From Candidatus Saccharimonadales bacterium (lineage in GTDB: Bacteria > Patescibacteriota > Saccharimonadia > Saccharimonadales > UBA4665), in NCBI GenBank assembly GCA_025450135.1, contig JANWHZ010000042.1, forward strand, positions 1 to 18,978: 18,978 nucleotides of DNA. The letters are read 5' to 3'. Position numbers and translations under genes: made by a program. Below, piece after piece: positions 15,002 through 18,978 of the stretch. Each line of letters opens with the position of its first letter. Positions within the stretch are counted from its first letter, which is position 1. A model generated the notes under the pieces. It saw only the letters and a list, made by a program, of their open reading frames with translations. It was not told the DNA's origin and did no database searches.

Positions 15002-15210
15002 TAGAATACTCCTCCTAATGCCGCTAATACATAACCAATTATGAGAATGCTGAAAGTCATTAGCGCGCCGAGGATAACTCCTCTGCGCTTGTCAATATGC
15101 TTGCTATATTCCCAGGCGCATAGACAAATGATACATAGAATGGCCGCAGCAATTGCGAGCAAACGCAGTTGCACGGTGTGATCGTTGAAATTAAATGCTG
15201 CATGCATCAT
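15001..15210 (-). CDS. Small two-helix membrane protein
   Basis: 69 residues. Two hydrophobic helices, about 16-32 (LLAIAAAILCIICLCAW) and 45-66 (LGALMTFSILIIGYVLAAL), are joined by a short basic loop (KHIDKRRG). I do not recognise the family. Its TAA shares a base with the ATG of the deacetylase, and the strong Shine-Dalgarno of the deacetylase lies in its last codons, so the two are surely co-translated. It could hold or guide the deacetylase, which lacks its own export signal. Alternate start ATG lies one codon later. The real coding status rests on this overlap and the helices. Confidence 0.65.
   Translation of the reverse strand: MMHAAFNFNDHTVQLRLLAIAAAILCIICLCAWEYSKHIDKRRGVILGALMTFSILIIGYVLAALGGVF
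15009..15016 (-). promoter_or_regulatory. Strong Shine-Dalgarno of the deacetylase gene
   Basis: The minus strand reads AGGAGGAG, seven bases before ATG 15001. It is the best ribosome-binding site in the window. Confidence 0.85.
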
Positions 15211-15241
15211 AAGTCTGCGCTATCAGATGTAGTGAGCGATA

Positions 15242-15250
15242 TGCTATAAT
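15242..15250 (+). promoter_or_regulatory. Extended -10 promoter of the glycosidase gene
   Basis: TG-C-TATAAT (15242-15250) in a very AT-rich stretch. No -35 fits at 17 bases. A start near 15257 leaves a leader of about 13 bases to the ATG at 15270, without Shine-Dalgarno. The same AT-rich stretch probably also serves the divergent small membrane protein gene. Confidence 0.6.
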
Positions 15251-15269
15251 ATAATAATATATTGCAGAT

Positions 15270-16595
15270 ATGATGTCAATTATAAACAATTTCGCTGCTG
15301 GGATGGGGCAGCTACGACGCATGCAACAGCTATGGCCATATAAGTGGCGCCAAACTGCTGCTATTGGCTTTGTGCTGGTAGGAATGAGCATCAGTATTGT
15401 AATTGGCTGGCCAGCCCCGGTAGCGGCACCAATTGAAGCAGGGTTGGAGCACGCTAAAACATTTATGGAATCGGCGTTCACCTCCCGGAATGTTCCGGGC
15501 ACGCAGCAAAATGCCACCTCGCAGCCGCCAGTGATAGCTGTAGCGAATATTCCTGCTCCTGCTACGAGTTTTGTCACCGATCAGCAAGCACTTGGCATTG
15601 CAGCCGGCAGCTCGCTACCATCCCTTGACGACCAACAATTAGCAAGCCGGCTTGATGGTATCAAGGCATCGGGTGCGCGTTGGATTAGGCTGGACTTTGA
15701 CTGGAGTCTAATTCAACCTAAGGACAGTCAAACATATGACTGGGCAGAATACGATCGAATAGTCGGAGCTATTAACGCTCGAAATATTGCTATCCTTGCG
15801 ATTCTTGATTACACACCAGCTTGGGCGAGACAAAGTAGTTGTAGCTCGACGAATAAATGCGCGCCAGCCAGCACATCCCAGTTTGCGTCTTTCGCGGCTG
15901 CTGCTGCTCATCGCTATGAAACAAAGGGTTTGCATTACTGGGAAATATGGAACGAGCCAAACAACCTTGTTTTTTGGCAACCTGCTGCCAATCCGATGCA
16001 ATATACTGCACTTTTGCACGACACTTATATTGCACTCCATACTGCTGATTTACAGGCATATGTCATTACTGCTGGTCTGTCACCGCAGGCTACCGGAAAT
16101 GGCAGTTATGCACCGTACGATTTTCTAGCAGGCATGTATGCCGCTGGTGCCCATGGCTACTTTGATGCAGTGGCCGACCACCCATATACATTTCCGCTGA
16201 CGCCAGCGGATAATGCAGACGATGCGTGGACGCAGATGGCCCGACCCAACTTGAGCTTACGTAGCCTAATGGTTGCGAACGGTGACGGAGGCAAGAAAAT
16301 CTGGATCACCGAGTTCGGCGCGCCTACCGGCGGTCCTGGACCTGTCTCGACAGTATCTAATCCGAACCTTAGCGCAAACCCATTCGTTGTAGATGAAGGA
16401 CGCCAGGCTTTAATACTGACTGACGCAATCAACTTGTACCACACCTATGACTGGGCCGGCCCATTCTTTTACTACACCTATCAAGACGCAGGTACCGATC
16501 CATCAACGAATGAAAACTTCTTCGGTCTCATTACTGCGCCTGGTATTCAAAAGCAAGCTTACGCTGTATTCCAGGCTGCTGCCACAAAGCAATAA
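15270..16595 (+). CDS. Membrane-anchored glycoside hydrolase, GH39/GH5-like
   Basis: 441 residues. A basic N-terminus is followed by one membrane helix (about 29-47), so the enzyme is anchored or secreted. A low-complexity linker (about 50-105) leads to a TIM-barrel of clan GH-A: ARWIRLDFDW (136-145), YWEIWNEPN (223-231) with acid/base E229 after N228, ADHPYTFP (302-309), and WITEFGAPT (345-353) with nucleophile E348. A late aromatic strand FFYYTYQD closes the barrel. Two cysteines, C191 and C197, may form a disulfide. The best likeness is the GH39 group with PslG, a glycosidase encoded in an exopolysaccharide locus. Here it may trim or release the locus's own polymer (inference). Two ATGs begin the gene. 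It converges on the GT4 gene with eight bases between. Confidence 0.88.
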   Translation: MMSIINNFAAGMGQLRRMQQLWPYKWRQTAAIGFVLVGMSISIVIGWPAPVAAPIEAGLEHAKTFMESAFTSRNVPGTQQNATSQPPVIAVANIPAPATSFVTDQQALGIAAGSSLPSLDDQQLASRLDGIKASGARWIRLDFDWSLIQPKDSQTYDWAEYDRIVGAINARNIAILAILDYTPAWARQSSCSSTNKCAPASTSQFASFAAAAAHRYETKGLHYWEIWNEPNNLVFWQPAANPMQYTALLHDTYIALHTADLQAYVITAGLSPQATGNGSYAPYDFLAGMYAAGAHGYFDAVADHPYTFPLTPADNADDAWTQMARPNLSLRSLMVANGDGGKKIWITEFGAPTGGPGPVSTVSNPNLSANPFVVDEGRQALILTDAINLYHTYDWAGPFFYYTYQDAGTDPSTNENFFGLITAPGIQKQAYAVFQAAATKQ

Positions 16596-16603
16596 GGTAC
16601 GTA

Positions 16604-17731
16604 TTAGCTCAACTTGGAGTAGATGCTTACTTGCTTGTGGGCAAGTAGCTGCCAGTCGAAACTACTCACAGAGTCTGCAATTGCCGCTCGTGGCGTGTCG
16701 GTGCCTATCCAGTTGAGAATAGCAGTCGCAATCTCATTATCTTTGAGGGCCACCACCGTACCCGTTTTGCCAGCCACCACGAGGTCTTTGCTGGCGTTCG
16801 CAGGGCTATCAGTCGTAACTACCGGCGTTCCACAGGCAAGCGCTTCAAGAGCGGCAATACCGAAACCTTCTCGTATTGAAGGTAGCACGAACACCTTGGC
16901 GCGCTTCATGAGAGCATAGATTTCAATTGCTGTTGGCAATGGTGGTAGTATAGCGACGTTATTGTCCAGGTTGAGCTGGTGAATAAGGCGCTCTATATTC
17001 GGCAACTCAGCACCCTTGCCAACAATAATACACGTAACATTTGGCTGCTGCTGGACTACAAGTGCCATGGCTCGTACAAGCAGATCAACACGCTTGTCTT
17101 TTACTAACCTGCCAACGTATAAGATGTCGCATGTAGTCATAGCTGGTGCAACGTCTCGGATCATTGTTATGTCAATGCCAGGTGTCACGACTGCGATATG
17201 CTTTGTGCGATGATGCCGGGCAGATAGTAAATGCTGCGTATGCGACGACGAAGCAGTTATGGCATAGGGCAGCCGAATACTAAGTGCCTCGATAGCTGCA
17301 GCGATGTAACCACCTCTGCCCATGTATTTGATCCATTCTTGTGTAGACAGTGCTTCGTGCCATGTCCCATATAACTTCTTGCCGCGCAACTTACACACTA
17401 GCCATGTGCTGAGCATGGGGAAGAACGGCATATGGTCAACGTCAATGATGTCGAAGCTGGTGGTCATAAGTTTAAAACATACCAACCCAAAAGCTATTCC
17501 TTCAAAGATGCTACGCCTGTCACCGTGGTATAGGTCATATCTCGGGCAGAGTGCATGCAAGCGGACGCCATCTTCTAGCCGTACGGTCTCAGGGTCGCTC
17601 CACCAGTGCATGGTGTAAATATGAACCTCGTGACCCAGCGCTGCTAGCCGGGTACTTAGTTCGTATAGCCGTTTCTCTTTGCCACCCTTGAAGTAAGGAT
17701 AAATTGCGTCAGAGACAAAAACTATTTTCAT
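16604..17731 (-). CDS. Glycosyltransferase family 4
   Basis: A 375-residue GT-B enzyme with classic features. The start is MKIVFVSDAIYPYFKGGKEK, with the glycine pair at 16-17. GTWHE (122-126) and TPGID (183-187) follow. The donor half holds ILYVGRLVKDKRVDLLVRA, CIIVGKGAE, VAILPPL and PSIREGFGIAALEALACGTP, with E288 and E296 as the E-x7-E pair that binds the nucleotide sugar. It is a cytoplasmic or membrane-edge enzyme of glycan assembly. Its ATG overlaps the TGA of the GT2 gene upstream on the minus strand (ATGA), so both form one transcription unit. Donor sugar unknown. Confidence 0.93.
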   Translation of the reverse strand: MKIVFVSDAIYPYFKGGKEKRLYELSTRLAALGHEVHIYTMHWWSDPETVRLEDGVRLHALCPRYDLYHGDRRSIFEGIAFGLVCFKLMTTSFDIIDVDHMPFFPMLSTWLVCKLRGKKLYGTWHEALSTQEWIKYMGRGGYIAAAIEALSIRLPYAITASSSHTQHLLSARHHRTKHIAVVTPGIDITMIRDVAPAMTTCDILYVGRLVKDKRVDLLVRAMALVVQQQPNVTCIIVGKGAELPNIERLIHQLNLDNNVAILPPLPTAIEIYALMKRAKVFVLPSIREGFGIAALEALACGTPVVTTDSPANASKDLVVAGKTGTVVALKDNEIATAILNWIGTDTPRAAIADSVSSFDWQLLAHKQVSIYSKLS

Positions 17732-18477
17732 GCTTCACTTATTGCCTCACTCTCTCGAACTTGTGACGGTTCTGGAGACCAACGGAGATTTCTGAAGAAC
17801 ATCTTAAGAATGCGATACCCGTCGCGAATGGGATGTAAGCTCGACTCCCCTCTGCGAGGACTGTAGCCGATCGGTACAGAATAAATTTCGTACCCCATAC
17901 GTGCCATCTTAGTGACCATTTCCATCTCAATGGCGAATCCGGACGATGTTAAATGTGGCGTAAGGTTGTCAATAACTGGGCGTTTCCAGGCAAAATAGCC
18001 TGTCAGCACATCTGTGACCCCTACTTGATAAAAATGGCGAACAAGCATAGTGTAGGCCCAATTACCAGCGCGGTTGAATAGCCGCATGGCGCCCGGTTCC
18101 ATCTTGCCGCCGAGACGCGATCCTATAATGACGTCAGCGAAGTTATCTCGCAACGGTTCGAGCAATCTTAATACCTCACTTGAGTCATACGTTGCATCAC
18201 CGTCGAGCATCACCACGTACTCCGTACCTGGATCGATATTATTAAAGCCTGTACGGAGCGCATAACCTTTGCCTTTTTTGCGCTCATGGATTACCCGGGC
18301 GCCTGCAAGATGGGCAATGACGGCGGTTCTGTCGGTCGAGTTGTTGTCTATAACGATAATCTCAAGCTCATATCCACGTCGGTGCAACTCAGTACGGTCA
18401 AAGCCATTTATTACAGTAGCAATACCTACTTCTTCGTTGTAACAAGGGATGATGACCGCGACTTTTTGTAGTCTCAT
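17728..18477 (-). CDS. DPM1-like GT2 glycosyltransferase
   Basis: 249 residues from the preferred ATG at 18477. The longer frame up to 18546 adds 23 residues with no family match. Conserved parts are VAVIIPCYNEE (6-16), IVIDNNSTDRT (41-51) with D44, RKKGKGYALRTGF (66-78), MLDGDATYD (90-98) with the DxD metal site D92/D94, and VTDVLTGYFAWKR. That order fits the dolichol/polyprenyl-phosphate mannosyl- or glucosyltransferase group. There is no C-terminal membrane domain, so it is a short soluble or peripheral form. Such enzymes supply polyprenyl-phosphate sugars to GT-C transferases outside, and the DUF2206 fusion could be the user (inference). The gene is followed by the GT4 gene via ATGA and preceded by a well-formed promoter with an overlapping palindrome. 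Confidence 0.9.
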   Translation of the reverse strand: MRLQKVAVIIPCYNEEVGIATVINGFDRTELHRRGYELEIIVIDNNSTDRTAVIAHLAGARVIHERKKGKGYALRTGFNNIDPGTEYVVMLDGDATYDSSEVLRLLEPLRDNFADVIIGSRLGGKMEPGAMRLFNRAGNWAYTMLVRHFYQVGVTDVLTGYFAWKRPVIDNLTPHLTSSGFAIEMEMVTKMARMGYEIYSVPIGYSPRRGESSLHPIRDGYRILKMFFRNLRWSPEPSQVRESEAISEA

Positions 18478-18562
18478 ACTCACCGGTATCCTAAACTTAA
18501 AGTTATTACAGGGAAAACTAATAACTAACAGCGCGTTATGTCCCACCCCACATCACACAGGA

Positions 18563-18576
18563 ACTTCGCGCGAAGT
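18563..18576. promoter_or_regulatory. Palindromic operator candidate ACTTCGCGCGAAGT
   Basis: A perfect 14-base palindrome that overlaps the last bases of the -10 and the expected transcription start of the DPM1-like gene. A dimeric repressor bound here would block the promoter. Which regulator would bind is not visible. Confidence 0.5.
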
Positions 18577-18602
18577 ATACACGTTAATTGAAACTAAAGC
18601 AA
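18574..18602 (-). promoter_or_regulatory. Promoter of the GT2-GT4 pair
   Basis: On the minus strand TTGCTT (18597-18602), a 17-base spacer and TATACT (18574-18579). The start would be near 18567, leaving a leader of about 90 bases. That is the longest leader inferred in the window. Confidence 0.6.
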
Positions 18603-18805
18603 TATAGTTGACATATATAGTACAGAGAGGACAGCAGCGCGGAGGGAATAAAGTACGACCTAAGTCAGGGTTATTATTGTTGTAAGCATCCCGCGATAGC
18701 ATGTGACTGCGAGATATGTAGCGACTAGCATAGGAATGACATTTTAGTGCAATGCATGATAACTAGTAGACAATACTGATTCTGGAATTAAAAATACATC
18801 CGTAA
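18603..18805. other. Non-coding gap without recognised content
   Basis: No gene, tRNA or clear terminator is seen between the GT2 promoter and the ABC permease end. A TTGACA at 18608-18613 on the + strand has no good -10 at usual spacing. Confidence 0.5.
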
Positions 18806-18978
18806 TTACTCGTGTCGGAGTGCGTCGATCGGGTCTAAGCGTCCAGCTCGGATAGCAGGCAATGTACCGGCCAGTAAGCCGATAGCCATCGCTCCCGCGA
18901 CGATTGCAAGCATTAGAGGAAGCGGATACGTCAGGATTTGTGCGCTGCCAATTCCCTTGAAGAGCGTCCGATTTAGGA
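18806..18978 (-). CDS. MacB/FtsX-type ABC transporter permease, C-terminal end
   Basis: The last 56 codons before TAA, open at the right edge. They read as a hydrophobic helix (PLPLMLAIVAGAMAIGLLAG) followed by TLPAIRAGRLDPIDALRHE. This is the hallmark C-terminus of FtsX-like permeases of the MacB/LolC type, in which the last membrane helix is followed by 'PA-x-RAA-x-x-(D/N)P-x-x-ALR-x-E'. Such permeases work with an ABC ATPase in mechanotransmission, lipoprotein or peptide export. The rest lies outside the window. It need not belong to the polysaccharide locus. Confidence 0.9.
   Translation of the reverse strand, partial: LNRTLFKGIGSAQILTYPLPLMLAIVAGAMAIGLLAGTLPAIRAGRLDPIDALRHE

Noticed and set aside
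18478..18546. A longer N-terminus for the DPM1-like enzyme
   Set aside because: The extra residues do not match the family, which starts just before the VAVIIPCYNEE strand; a purine-rich site precedes ATG 18477.
1..18978. CRISPR array, insertion sequence or transposase
   Set aside because: No regularly spaced repeats, terminal inverted repeats with target duplications, or transposase motifs were found by eye.

Overview
The window reads as a cell-surface polysaccharide locus of a small-genome bacterium. My best guess is Candidate Phyla Radiation/Patescibacteria, perhaps Saccharibacteria-like. The grounds are very short intergenic gaps, ATGA gene overlaps, very short mRNA leaders, CCA-encoding tRNAs, a TrmB-like regulator, and DUF1616/DUF2206 membrane modules best known from archaea. 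The taxon is inferred, not proven. TAG, TAA and TGA all end genes here, so the standard bacterial code applies.

Layout. Positions 1-245 hold the end of an OmpR/PhoB-type response regulator. Positions 246-551 carry a long stem-loop and a decayed tRNA. On the minus strand follow an unrecognised protein with kinase-fold-like motifs (552-1340), tRNA-Arg(TCT) and a TrmB-like regulator. The regulator diverges from a CofD/YvcK-like gene (2432-3670), and the shared control region carries three copies of the element RTGGYAACAT. tRNA-Gly(TCC) follows.

The polysaccharide region runs from 3976 to 18477. It holds a TupA-like ATP-grasp enzyme (-), a GT2 glycosyltransferase interrupted by one amber codon (+), and a Wzx-type flippase fused to an APH-like kinase domain (-). 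A tightly coupled + strand operon follows (8241-14344): a small anchored DUF1616-C-like protein, two GT4 glycosyltransferases, and a 1109-residue GT2-DUF1616-DUF2206 fusion. Next come a two-gene minus-strand operon (small membrane protein and polysaccharide deacetylase), a membrane-anchored GH39/GH5-like glycosidase (+), and a minus-strand pair of DPM1-like GT2 and GT4. The right edge is the C-terminus of a MacB/FtsX-type ABC permease.

How the genes may work together (inference). GT4 and GT2 enzymes build a lipid-linked glycan inside the cell and the flippase exports it. The DPM1-like enzyme makes polyprenyl-phosphate sugars, which the GT-C-like DUF2206 part uses outside. The TupA-like ligase adds amino-acid decoration, while the deacetylase and the glycosidase trim the product. 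The most unusual items are the flippase-kinase fusion, the DUF1616 family apparently split over two genes of one operon, the single-stop GT2 pseudogene, and the repeated operator-like element.
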